The translations under genes were made by a program, and so were the position numbers. From the NCBI RefSeq assembly GCF_002940665.1, contig NZ_MIGY01000002.1, forward strand, positions 620,001 through 684,000: a stretch of 64,000 nt of DNA, given 5' to 3'. This DNA comes from Xanthomonas arboricola (lineage in GTDB: Bacteria; Pseudomonadota; Gammaproteobacteria; Xanthomonadales; Xanthomonadaceae). Under the pieces are notes generated by a model, which worked only from the letters and a program-made list of their open reading frames with translations, was not told where the DNA came from and did no database searches. Positions 24,935 through 32,843 of the stretch are shown here, piece by piece (the first letter of the stretch is position 1; each line of letters begins with the position of its first letter).

Positions 24935-25869
24935 TGGACAGTAAGCCAATGCTCGACGGACTGTTCGACCACCGCATCACCTACCCGGACTTGGACATCC
25001 AGGCCCGGCTCGCTCGCCTGGTCGGGCTGGACGAGCAGAAGTCGCGACTGGCAAAGATCCTGGGCCTGCTGGTCAATCCATCCGGTCTCGAGGCATGGGC
25101 CAAGGCGCATCACCCTGAAGCTGGCGCGCTTCTCGACACCGTACTGCGACGCCCGCCTCTGGTTGTTCTCGCCGGAGACGTCGGGTCGGGAAAGACCGAG
25201 TTGGCCGAGACGATCGGCGACGCGGTAGCCCGCCAAGAGAAGATCGACATCACGCTGCTTCCCTTGAGCCTGTCGACGCGCGGTCAAGGCCGCGTTGGTG
25301 AAATGACACAGTTGCTGTCGTCCGCATTCGACCATGCGGTGGCTGAAGCCCAAAAACTGAAGTCGAGCCACGGCAAGTCACGAGGGGCAGTAATCCTGCT
25401 CGTCGATGAGGCGGACGCCCTCGCGCAATCGCGCGAATCCGCGCAGATGCACCACGAAGATCGTGCGGGGGTTAATGCCTTCATTCGAGGCATCGATCGG
25501 CTCGCGAATGCCAAGTTGCCCGCTGCCGTCATCATGTGCACGAATCGATTGAGCGCCCTCGACCCGGCAGTTCGACGCCGGGCGGCCGACGTGCTCACCT
25601 TTGCGAGACCCAACGACGCCCAGCGGCGCCATGTTCTCGAACATCGTCTCGAATCGCTCGGCCTCTCCAAGAAACACCTGGAAGGGTTGGTTGCCACTAC
25701 CGGGCGTCAGGACGGCCACGACGTGGGTTTTACGTTCTCTGACCTGACGCAGCGGTTGATTCCGACGATCGTGTTGGATGCCTACCCCGATCGCGCCGTC
25801 GACGGAGCTCGCGCAATCTTGATTGCGCAGGAAATGACCCCGACTCCCGCATTCCGCGACGAAGGCTGA
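24934..25869 (+). CDS. TRIP13/Pch2-like AAA+ ATPase (Cap6-type CBASS regulator)
   Basis: The AAA+ remodeller opens HORMA proteins and so switches CBASS off in uninfected cells. The 311-aa protein has Walker A GDVGSGKTE (81-89), Walker B VILLVDEADAL (Asp 158, Glu 159), and an arginine-finger/sensor region ALDPAVRRRAADVLTF. It acts in the cytosol as a hexamer in the family. It lies between the HORMA and effector genes, the usual order. Confidence 0.92.
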   Translation: MDSKPMLDGLFDHRITYPDLDIQARLARLVGLDEQKSRLAKILGLLVNPSGLEAWAKAHHPEAGALLDTVLRRPPLVVLAGDVGSGKTELAETIGDAVARQEKIDITLLPLSLSTRGQGRVGEMTQLLSSAFDHAVAEAQKLKSSHGKSRGAVILLVDEADALAQSRESAQMHHEDRAGVNAFIRGIDRLANAKLPAAVIMCTNRLSALDPAVRRRAADVLTFARPNDAQRRHVLEHRLESLGLSKKHLEGLVATTGRQDGHDVGFTFSDLTQRLIPTIVLDAYPDRAVDGARAILIAQEMTPTPAFRDEG

Positions 25870-25876
25870 TCGTTCA

Positions 25877-27403
25877 ATGACTCAGGCGAACACCGCTCGA
25901 CGGGATGGAGACGCCTTCCAAGCACGCCAATTTTGGTTGCGCGCTGCGAGGCTGCTCGATGACCGCTCCCCAGTCCTTCGAGTTGGATTCGAAAGCGGCC
26001 CAAAGAGCTACGACGATATTTGGGTGCAATACGACCCCTCCCACGGGCCTTCCGACCAGTACGGCCGACCGCTGCTCCGCGAGCATCTTCAGTGCAAGTG
26101 GCACGTGAGCCCGGATAGCTACGGCTACCTGAATCTCGTCGATCCTGACTTCGTCAACGCTAACGCACGATCCTTGCTGCAGCGAGCGCACCGGGCCCAG
26201 TTGGACTATGCGCCTGCCGGCGCGGGTGCACGGTTCAAGCTGCTGACCAACTGGCGCTTGGATAGGGCTGACCCTCTTCGCGAAATCATTGGCAATCGGT
26301 CGGGCGCCCTACGTGTGGATCGGTTGTATGGGACACAAACCGACAACAGCAAGGTCGGTGCCATTAGAAAGAGCTGGCGAGAACATCTGGGTATCGACCA
26401 GGATGCGCTGAAGGTGCTAGTCGACACGTTGGCTTTCGGCGAAGCGACTGACTCGCTGGATGACATCCGCGAACAGCTGGATATTCTTTTCGGCTTTGTG
26501 GGTCTACGGCGAGTGCCACTAAATCGGAGCGCGTTCGAATACGACGATCTGGTGTACCAGTGGATGGCGCAGGGGCGCTTGGAATTTGATCGCGTGTCAT
26601 TCCGTCAAGCGTGCGAGCGCGAAGGACTGCTGGTCGATGCGCGTGCGCGTCCTGTCGTTTTTGGCGTGAAGTCGTTTGAACATGCGCTCGATCGCCTCGA
26701 GGACCGGTGCGTAAGAGTTTTGGATTTTGTTCCCGATTTCGACGAACGCTACCTTCGCACCGAGACGGATTGGGCGGACAAACTTTATCCGTCGCTGAAG
26801 TCGTTCTTACTTGAAGCGGCCAAGCACAGCGAACGCCCGCGCCTGGCTCTGGATACGCACGTCACGTTGGCTTTTGCTGCTGGCTCCGTCCTCAATCATA
26901 AGCTGGGGCGCGTCGTCGAACTCGAGCAGCGATCTCCAGTTCGACAAGTTTGGGCAGAGGACGATTTCCCTCGTGACTCGACGTGGCCGGCGCTCGAATG
27001 CAGCGTGATTGAAATCGCCGATGACCGTCCAGAACTGGCAGTTGCCGCTTCGATGACTCATGACATTACTGCAGATGTTCGCGCCCACATTGACCGCGAA
27101 CTTCCGCAAGTCGGCCGCGTCCTGCTACTGCGTCCCGTCGGCGGGCCCGGCCGCACAACTATCAGCTGCGGGCGTCACGCATCCGATCTGGCCGCGTCAT
27201 TGGCTGCGCTTGTGAAGCAGTACCGAGTTTCTGCGGTGGACACGATGATGCATTTGTTTGTCGCCGGGCCAAACGCCTTCGCGTTCTTCGTTGGCCAACA
27301 GCAGGTCACGATGGGTCGCACGTGCCTGTACGAGTTCGACTTTGATCGAGGCAAGGATGGCTCTTACTCCCTGTCGCTCACGCTTCCGATCGCAGCGCAA
27401 TGA
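25877..27403 (+). CDS. CBASS effector: PD-(D/E)xK nuclease fused to SAVED sensor (Cap4-like)
   Basis: The protein is 508 aa. The N-terminal 150 residues look like a Cap4/DUF4297-type restriction fold: GDAFQARQFWLRAARLL, Glu 39, SYDDIWVQYD (Asp 46/47) and QCKWH (Gln 72, Lys 74), i.e. a QxK version of the catalytic triad. The C-terminal 200 residues (VGRVLLLRPVGGPGRTTISC, DTMMHLFVAGPNAFAFFVGQ) match the SAVED cyclic-nucleotide sensor. Ligand binding would trigger oligomerisation and indiscriminate dsDNA cutting. It completes the CBASS operon, starting 7 nt after the ATPase gene. Confidence 0.87.
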   Translation: MTQANTARRDGDAFQARQFWLRAARLLDDRSPVLRVGFESGPKSYDDIWVQYDPSHGPSDQYGRPLLREHLQCKWHVSPDSYGYLNLVDPDFVNANARSLLQRAHRAQLDYAPAGAGARFKLLTNWRLDRADPLREIIGNRSGALRVDRLYGTQTDNSKVGAIRKSWREHLGIDQDALKVLVDTLAFGEATDSLDDIREQLDILFGFVGLRRVPLNRSAFEYDDLVYQWMAQGRLEFDRVSFRQACEREGLLVDARARPVVFGVKSFEHALDRLEDRCVRVLDFVPDFDERYLRTETDWADKLYPSLKSFLLEAAKHSERPRLALDTHVTLAFAAGSVLNHKLGRVVELEQRSPVRQVWAEDDFPRDSTWPALECSVIEIADDRPELAVAASMTHDITADVRAHIDRELPQVGRVLLLRPVGGPGRTTISCGRHASDLAASLAALVKQYRVSAVDTMMHLFVAGPNAFAFFVGQQQVTMGRTCLYEFDFDRGKDGSYSLSLTLPIAAQ

Positions 27404-27470
27404 CGGCGCTGGCACGGTCTGCATGCGCTGGTGGCGTCTTCCCACGAACCTATTCGTCATCCCTTGAAAA

Positions 27471-27989
27471 ATGGGCATCGTCTTTCGACCCGCAGCAGGC
27501 GCATCGGATTGTCACTTCATCCATGACCTGATCATGAGCGAGGTGCCAAACGGGCATTTCGATGCGCAGCTGCTCAGTCCAGGCGCAAGCGCGGGTTTGA
27601 TGCTGAACATCCAAAAGATGGTGGTAGAGCAGAGGCGCTTTGAGCCGCAGAAACGAGAGGTTCCCGCGCACATCACAATGGTTGACATCTACGGGGAAAC
27701 CGCGGGCTTCGGGATAACAACGGTCCTCCAGATCGAGGAGGTCAGGTTCAACGAACTATGGTTGGCGGGAGTCGCAGCTAGGCATCGTCGCCGTGGCGCC
27801 ATGACTTCCCTAGTCGGCTTCTATTGCGCCCAACTGGACCTGCAGGGCATCCGGATGGCCGCTCGACTACTGCCTGCATCGCAGGGAATGAGGGTGGTGC
27901 TTGCTAGTCATGGCTTTGAGGTGCTGGAAACTCTATCAAGTGGCCATGCATTTCTCGTCAGAAATGCGAAAGCAGATCAGCGAACGTAG
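27471..27989 (+). CDS. GNAT-family acetyltransferase-like protein
   Basis: The 172-aa protein has the GNAT motif A region LWLAGVAARHRRRGAMTSLV (acetyl-CoA loop R-R-R-G-A) after a central beta strand, and a C-terminal GMRVVLASHGFEVLETL as in GNAT motif B. Substrate is unknown. It lies 67 nt after the CBASS effector on the same strand and could be read through from that operon, but GNAT genes are not usual CBASS parts. It converges with the HNH gene 4 nt beyond its stop. Confidence 0.65.
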   Translation: MGIVFRPAAGASDCHFIHDLIMSEVPNGHFDAQLLSPGASAGLMLNIQKMVVEQRRFEPQKREVPAHITMVDIYGETAGFGITTVLQIEEVRFNELWLAGVAARHRRRGAMTSLVGFYCAQLDLQGIRMAARLLPASQGMRVVLASHGFEVLETLSSGHAFLVRNAKADQRT

Positions 27990-27993
27990 ATCG

Positions 27994-29124
27994 CTAGCGC
28001 GCTAAATCCTGATAGTCGTTCGCCACTGAGGGGTCCACCTCGACTCGGGCACCGTCGTCGGAGAGGGTAATCAGGCCCTTGTCGTAAAGTGCGTGCACGT
28101 CGCGACGAAGCAGCCAACCGTCGTGGGCGCCGTTGTGACCATCTTGCCAGCGCCGGCCGCGGCGGTGGGCGGCTTCGAGCGCTGGCATGGCCGCGCAGCC
28201 GGTCACGACGCACCGCCCGCCGCAGGCCACGAAGACGCGGTTGCGAAATGCGCGTTGCTCGGGACGGATGGCCACTTGGGCAAACTGCCGGGCTCGCTCA
28301 CGCAGGGCGGTTGCCTCGGGGACCTGTGCCGCGGGCATCTCGCCCCAATATGCATAGCAGGCCGCGCGTTCGGCGATGTCGTCGACGCCGAATTCTTTCT
28401 CAAAACCGGGCGAGGTTCGGCCCGTGTCATTGACAATCAGCGAGGTTAGGATCGGCTCACCCGCGTCGCGGCACTGGTTGCCAAGTCGGTCCATCGCGTG
28501 GCGCAGCTCGAAAGTGCGCAAGCCGTCCGGCGCCCGCGCCTGCGCGTAGGTGCAAGTGACGCCCTGCTGCGCCAGGGCGATCAGGCGTTCGCGCATCCGC
28601 GGGATTGCGGCGAGGTAACGCGCGGGTGCCTTCACGGGTACGGGCGCAGTAGGGACTAGCGGCGCAAGCGGAAAGTCCCCCTGCCCCGTTTTCAACCGAT
28701 GCCGACCAGCGTGCCGGTGCAAACGCTCCACTGGCACCGCTTCGCCGAGTTGGGCCCATACGTCGCCTTCCACCTCTGCTAGGCAGACGATGCTACGCAC
28801 AGTCGCTGCGTCGTAGTGGTGGATAGCGCGGGTGTGCGCCGCTGGGTCGACGGCTTGGGCGATCACCGCGTAGCCGGCCAAGCCGCCGGACCACAGCAGC
28901 CTTAGGTGGTCGATTCGCTCGCGGCGGCCCACCGAGTCGACTCGGGGCGGGCTATCACGCAACCGCAGCACCCTAACCCAACCGAACCGCTCCTCGTCCG
29001 CCCACGCCACTAGCAGGACCCCCTCGGACGTCATCGCGCCCCAGGAGTTGCGCACGTTGCGCAGCGGAAAGCCGAGTTTCCGGAGGAACTCGCTGATCGG
29101 CGGCGTGGATTGGCGCCCGGTCAT
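27994..29124 (-). CDS. HNH endonuclease-domain protein (third gene of an unknown/ImmA/HNH operon)
   Basis: The protein is 376 aa. The C-terminal 75 residues form an HNH nuclease: FVACGGRCVVTGC (Cys 301, Cys 305, Cys 310), ALEAAHRRGR (His 320), HNGAHDGWLL (Asn 331) and DVHALYDKGL (His 344). The N-terminal 290 residues are not recognised and may be the specificity or sensor part. Its start codon shares one base with the stop of the ImmA-like gene (TAATG), so it is translationally coupled. It is a good candidate for the toxic effector of the operon. Confidence 0.75.
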   Translation of the reverse strand: MTGRQSTPPISEFLRKLGFPLRNVRNSWGAMTSEGVLLVAWADEERFGWVRVLRLRDSPPRVDSVGRRERIDHLRLLWSGGLAGYAVIAQAVDPAAHTRAIHHYDAATVRSIVCLAEVEGDVWAQLGEAVPVERLHRHAGRHRLKTGQGDFPLAPLVPTAPVPVKAPARYLAAIPRMRERLIALAQQGVTCTYAQARAPDGLRTFELRHAMDRLGNQCRDAGEPILTSLIVNDTGRTSPGFEKEFGVDDIAERAACYAYWGEMPAAQVPEATALRERARQFAQVAIRPEQRAFRNRVFVACGGRCVVTGCAAMPALEAAHRRGRRWQDGHNGAHDGWLLRRDVHALYDKGLITLSDDGARVEVDPSVANDYQDLAR

Positions 29125-30260
29125 TACTTCACAAGTTGAAGCACAGGCTTGGCTCGTGGCTCTTCAACAACAGCCAGGCAAGCAGGCAATATTTCTGAAA
29201 GCAGCTCCGTTTTCACGTCCAAATGATTGGCGACCGCGTCACGGCCAAGTTTGTGATGAACACGCAGAACCTCCAGAGCCTTCGTGACGATTTCCGCCTC
29301 TTCCTTCTGGCAAAAAGCATCTTCCGCTTCCTGGATTGCCTCTCCGCGATTCTTCAGCGTAATGACAGCGCTGCGGTATTCGTCCTCATCCAGCAAGTCG
29401 AGCGACTTTGCCCGATACAGAATCGCCGCCTTGCTGACCTGAAACTCCAACTTCAGGGCACGAATGCCCGCCCAGTCAATGCGACTGCCTCGCCTAGGAA
29501 AGACCTTCATAAACGTCGATCGGGGCAGCAGAAACGCTGAGGCGAAACGGTTCGCCTCTGACTCTGTTTTCCGATCGCCTGTTACATGCCCTTCGTGCAA
29601 GACCAAGTGGCCCAGCTCGTGGGCGATATCAAAGCGCATACGGAACGGGCTGGCTTTGGCATCGTTACGCACGATGACCGGCCGGCGCGACGTAATCGAC
29701 AACGCATCGATCTCGGTCGACGCATCTTTGAAAAATGCCACAACCGCCCCTGCACGTTCCACTACACGCACCATGTGCGAAATCGGGCCCGTGCCGAGGC
29801 TCCAATGCCGACGGACGCGCTCAGCGGCGAGCTCTATTTCCTCCGCCGATTGCGCACCCGACTCATCAGGGAAGTCGACGTCAGGTAGCTTCACCTTCGT
29901 GTCGATGAACTCAACCACCTGGTCAAAAATAGTCCCCATCGCCAATACCCGCTGCCGGGTACTGGTCTTAGTCGTTGCCAGCTTACGAAAATGCGCCTGG
30001 TCCTCGGACAACAAGATGCCGGCAGACTTGTAGAAGAATGCCGGCTTGACCTGCAGAGAATCCGCCAATGATTGAACTATCGGATCGTCTGATCGAGGCT
30101 TTGCCTTTCCGGTTTCAAGCTGTGAAACGTATTGGCGGGTTTTTTCAATATCGACCGCGACGTCGTTGAGCGTCTTCCCCCAAAAATGACGCGCAAGTCG
30201 AAGCTGTCCGCCGTTAAAGCTCTCGGTCACCAACTGCGTCGGCGTTTGCGTTGGTTTCAT
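29124..30260 (-). CDS. XRE-family regulator fused to ImmA/IrrE zinc protease
   Basis: The protein is 378 aa. An N-terminal XRE helix-turn-helix (residues 18-75: QLRLARHFWGKTLNDVAVDI, KTRQYVSQLETGKAKP) is followed by an ImmA/IrrE peptidase domain with RFDIAHELGHLVLHEG, in which His 214-Glu 215 and His 218 are the zinc site, and a later ESEANRFASAFLLP with the third-ligand Glu. Such proteins cleave a repressor in response to a stress signal, or auto-regulate. It overlaps the upstream unknown gene by 47 nt and is coupled to the HNH gene. Confidence 0.88.
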   Translation of the reverse strand: MKPTQTPTQLVTESFNGGQLRLARHFWGKTLNDVAVDIEKTRQYVSQLETGKAKPRSDDPIVQSLADSLQVKPAFFYKSAGILLSEDQAHFRKLATTKTSTRQRVLAMGTIFDQVVEFIDTKVKLPDVDFPDESGAQSAEEIELAAERVRRHWSLGTGPISHMVRVVERAGAVVAFFKDASTEIDALSITSRRPVIVRNDAKASPFRMRFDIAHELGHLVLHEGHVTGDRKTESEANRFASAFLLPRSTFMKVFPRRGSRIDWAGIRALKLEFQVSKAAILYRAKSLDLLDEDEYRSAVITLKNRGEAIQEAEDAFCQKEEAEIVTKALEVLRVHHKLGRDAVANHLDVKTELLSEILPACLAVVEEPRAKPVLQLVK

Positions 30261-30861
30261 GGGAGTCCCCGGATGTTGCTGCTTCGTCGTAAATGGGAGT
30301 CAGGTCGAGTGGCGCGAGTTCGGCCGCTGCCGGGATGTGATCGTCCACCGCATAGAGCGAGCGGACCGATTCGCTGTATTGCCACTGCGCGACCACCTCA
30401 GTCATTCGGTTGTAACCGACAAAGAAGACCTGGTGCTCGTCGTCCTCGGTTAGCGCACGCTCGACAATGAATCGCCACAGATCGACCGACTTGCCGCCGG
30501 ACTCGGGCAAGAGTTCAAGCTGGATTGCCTCACTCTCGGTGGGGTTCAGCACTCGGAGCTTGCGAGGATTGAGGTGGTCATCCAGAAAAAAACGAACAGG
30601 ATGGGGGCCGATGCCGATCAAGAGATCGTTGCCTCCGTGCTTCAAGCTCAACCAAGGATATCGCCGCGTAGCGATCAACTGCTTGAGCGCATTCCGGATA
30701 CGACCCCATGGGAGCGTGCCGCGCGTATATGCGCAATCGTGTTCGGTATTCGTATCGAGCAGCGCCTTGTGCAGGACATCCAGCATCACCTGCGCAATAA
30801 TGCTCAGGCGACCAGGGGCCAACTCGTCGGAGATGTCTGAGGGACTTGCCAGTTTGTCCAC
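30214..30861 (-). CDS. Unknown protein (215 aa), first gene of the ImmA/HNH operon
   Basis: I do not recognise this protein. The N-terminal part is helical; the middle has an aromatic-rich stretch (GNDLLIGIGPHPVRFFLDDH, then LNPRKLRVLNPTESEAIQLE), and the C-terminus is acidic. It starts at GTG 30861. The operon promoter is probably in the AT-rich patch at 30870-30900 (TTTACA and CATAAAT on the minus strand). Given the partners it may be a sensor or an immunity protein. Confidence 0.6.
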   Translation of the reverse strand: MDKLASPSDISDELAPGRLSIIAQVMLDVLHKALLDTNTEHDCAYTRGTLPWGRIRNALKQLIATRRYPWLSLKHGGNDLLIGIGPHPVRFFLDDHLNPRKLRVLNPTESEAIQLELLPESGGKSVDLWRFIVERALTEDDEHQVFFVGYNRMTEVVAQWQYSESVRSLYAVDDHIPAAAELAPLDLTPIYDEAATSGDSHETNANADAVGDREL

Positions 30862-31145
30862 TTGCCCGTTCCCAATTTATGATTTGTAAAGCGAATAATT
30901 GTTCCGATCCGCCCGCTTGTCAACCCTTGGTTCGCCGGATGCCCATCGGCAGCCGAAGAGATTGGGGTCGGGCGGTAGCAAAAGTGCGCAACAGGCCGGC
31001 GGGTAACTGCGGCTAGAGCAAGCGGAAGCTGTTGCGCCGATGCCGGCTAGCGATGACAACAGACTCGGGGGCGACAGCCAAGCAACACGTTCCAAGGCCA
31101 AATTTTGTCGCCGGCCTTACTTGCGCTGACTATTGGCGCGCAACA

Positions 31146-31164
31146 CTTGGTAACTAGTACCAAG
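31146..31164. repeat. Perfect inverted repeat near the island's right border
   Basis: CTTGGTA and TACCAAG flank ACTAG. The 19-bp symmetric site could be an operator, or a recombinase core site for one of the trio proteins. No identical copy was seen near the left end. Confidence 0.4.
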
Positions 31165-31314
31165 ATTGCGAAATTGCGTACCGGGCGATGCGGGCACGAC
31201 TCCATTGGATTCCGTGTCCTTTTTGCTCGGATCGCGCCCCTCATTGATTTGTAAGGACTTTTCCTCTCCCGCGGGACGCGACCCTAAATAAGGCGTGGGT
31301 GCTCTCCGCAGAGG

Positions 31315-31542
31315 ATGCCTGGACTGACTCCGTCAAACATGTTGCTGCCAGGCTGCTTCGAGTGTTCTGCGCTTAACGCAGTTCTGGACGATCTGGTCAC
31401 CACACTAGAGAAAAACGGCATCCAGCCCTTTGGCTCGCAAATTTCAGATCAAAGTCTGCACATTCAGTTCAGAAGCTACGAAGCTTTCCGTGAGCATGTT
31501 CGATCCTTGAGCGATCTCAGCAGCATGTCATCAATGAGCTAG
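31315..31542 (+). CDS. Doubtful small ORF (75 aa)
   Basis: The frame starts at ATG 31315 and runs MPGLTPSNMLLPGCFECSAL to a Ser/Met-rich end. AGAGG directly abuts the ATG, which is too close for a normal ribosome-binding site. The middle part (LDDLVTTLEKNGIQPFG) looks protein-like, but I cannot support a function and expression is uncertain. Confidence 0.25.
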   Translation: MPGLTPSNMLLPGCFECSALNAVLDDLVTTLEKNGIQPFGSQISDQSLHIQFRSYEAFREHVRSLSDLSSMSSMS

Positions 31543-31791
31543 AGCAGATCAGGTCGTGCCTGCTCTTGGCCGGCCTCATGCCGATGCAGTTTGCATCCAC
31601 ACCGGCGCTGGAAGGCACATTTGTCGGCGATTCGCATCAGTTTGGGGTGCAGTTCGGCCAGTGCCGGTGTCCAGGTACTGATCGAACTCCCACAGCTGAT
31701 CCGCCCCGCGGCGTCGATATCCGGCGTCTCCCGAGTCGGTCCAACTAGTGAGGAATGGTCTGGCCTCAAGAGTGTTCCCCCAGGCTAGCTA

Positions 31792-31832
31792 GTCCGACTC
31801 AGGAGTCGGACCTTCTGCGACTCTCAAGGTCC
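31792..31832. terminator. Tandem overlapping hairpins at the island/core border
   Basis: GTCCGACTC (31792-31800) pairs with GAGTCGGAC (31803-31811) across AG, and GGACCTT (31808-31814) can alternatively pair with AAGGTCC (31826-31832). The two stems share bases and are mutually exclusive. No T-run follows, so terminator function is uncertain. An operator or attachment structure is possible. Confidence 0.35.
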
Positions 31833-31850
31833 GCAAAAGGTTGGAAGCGG

Positions 31851-31889
31851 CCCTTCCCTACCCTCGATAAATCCTCCTGATCCCTACCC
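31851..31889 (-). other. Cluster of three KOPS-like octamers pointing to dif
   Basis: CCCTTCCC at 31851-31858, CCCTACCC overlapping it at 31856-31863, and CCCTACCC at 31882-31889 are reverse complements of GGGNAGGG, the FtsK-orienting sequence. All direct translocation leftward to dif. Further copies in the same orientation are at 8123, 8129, 9677, 28679, 50571, 56885 and 62072. Confidence 0.55.
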
Positions 31890-31955
31890 TGCAACTGTCC
31901 GCTTCCGGTCAGAAGCAACATTCCCCTACACCGGCCGAAGCATGCGCAGTCGTGA

Positions 31956-32843
31956 TCAGTCGGCCCAATAGAGCCGCATCGGGTTGTCGACCAGCAGCTT
32001 GCGCTGCAGTTCGGCGGTCAGAGCGATCTTGGGGATGAAATCCACCAACTTGCCGTCGTCTGGCGCGTGCGTGGTCATGTTGGGATGCGGCCAATCGGTG
32101 CCCCACAGCACGCGGTCGGGAAAGCGCTCGACCAGATGCTTGCCGTAAGGCACTACGTCGTCATAGCCATCAGGCCCGATCTTCGAGAGCCGCTCGGGGC
32201 AGCTGACCTTGCTCCAGACGTTATCATGCTCCATGAGGCGCACGAATCGCTGGAAATCCTCGCCTTCGACCGGCTTAGTGACATCCGGTCGGCCCATATG
32301 GTCGACTATCAAGGTGGTCGGCAGCGATGTGAAAAAGTCCCAACGTTCGGCCAGGTCCGCGGCCTCGAAATAGATCACCACGTGCCAGCCCAGTGGCGCG
32401 ATGCGCTCGATGATCGCCTGGTAGTAGGCATCCGGTTGGGGATCCACCAGGCGGCGAACGAAGTTGAAACGCACGCCACGCACGCCGGCATCGTGCAGTT
32501 CGCGCAGCTCGGCATCGCTCACCGTATCGCGCACCGTGGCGATGCCACGCGCGCAGCCCGCACTTGCCCGCAGCGCGTCGACCAGCGCACGATTGTCAGC
32601 GCCATGGCAGGTCGCCTGCACGATCACGTTGCGCTCGAAGCCGAGGAAATCGCGCAGCGCGAACAGCTTTTCCTTGCCGGCATCGCAGGGCGTGTACTTG
32701 CGCTCTGGCGCGTACGGAAACACATCGCCCGGACCGAATACGTGGCAATGCGCATCCACCGCGCCAGACGGCGGCACGAAGAGTGGCTTGCTCGGATTCG
32801 GATGGAAGTCGATCCAGTTCGCATCTTTATGGAAAATGCTCAT
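31956..32843 (-). CDS. ligI: 2-pyrone-4,6-dicarboxylate lactonase (LigI-like amidohydrolase)
   Basis: LigI interconverts 2-pyrone-4,6-dicarboxylate (PDC) and 4-oxalomesaconate/4-carboxy-2-hydroxymuconate in the 4,5-cleavage pathway. The 295-aa amidohydrolase has DAHCHVFGPGDVFPYAPERK (His 32, His 34), HVVIYFEA, LIVDHMGRPD (active-site His) and VLWGTDWPHPN (catalytic Asp), all LigI landmarks. It overlaps the hydratase gene by 4 nt and is the last gene of the cluster. Confidence 0.9.
   Translation of the reverse strand: MSIFHKDANWIDFHPNPSKPLFVPPSGAVDAHCHVFGPGDVFPYAPERKYTPCDAGKEKLFALRDFLGFERNVIVQATCHGADNRALVDALRASAGCARGIATVRDTVSDAELRELHDAGVRGVRFNFVRRLVDPQPDAYYQAIIERIAPLGWHVVIYFEAADLAERWDFFTSLPTTLIVDHMGRPDVTKPVEGEDFQRFVRLMEHDNVWSKVSCPERLSKIGPDGYDDVVPYGKHLVERFPDRVLWGTDWPHPNMTTHAPDDGKLVDFIPKIALTAELQRKLLVDNPMRLYWAD

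Larger units (their letters stand above)
30862..31955. other. Right border region of the island (about 1.1 kb, low coding)
   Basis: The stretch separates the last island gene from the core catabolic cluster. I see the operon promoter area near 30870-30900, a perfect palindrome at 31146-31164 (CTTGGTA-ACTAG-TACCAAG), a doubtful 75-aa frame at 31315-31542, tandem hairpins at 31792-31832, and three KOPS-like octamers at 31851-31889. No second dif-like site or obvious attachment repeat is visible, so the exact island end is unresolved. Confidence 0.5.

Noticed and set aside
31315..31542. Confident call of the 75-aa frame as a gene
   Set aside because: Ribosome-binding spacing is wrong and the C-terminus is low complexity; kept only as a doubtful feature.
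6284..31955. A second dif-like site bounding the island
   Set aside because: I looked for ATAATATACA and its complement and for the arm sequences through the island and its right border, and found only CATATATG (12311) and ATATATACA (20575), which do not match.
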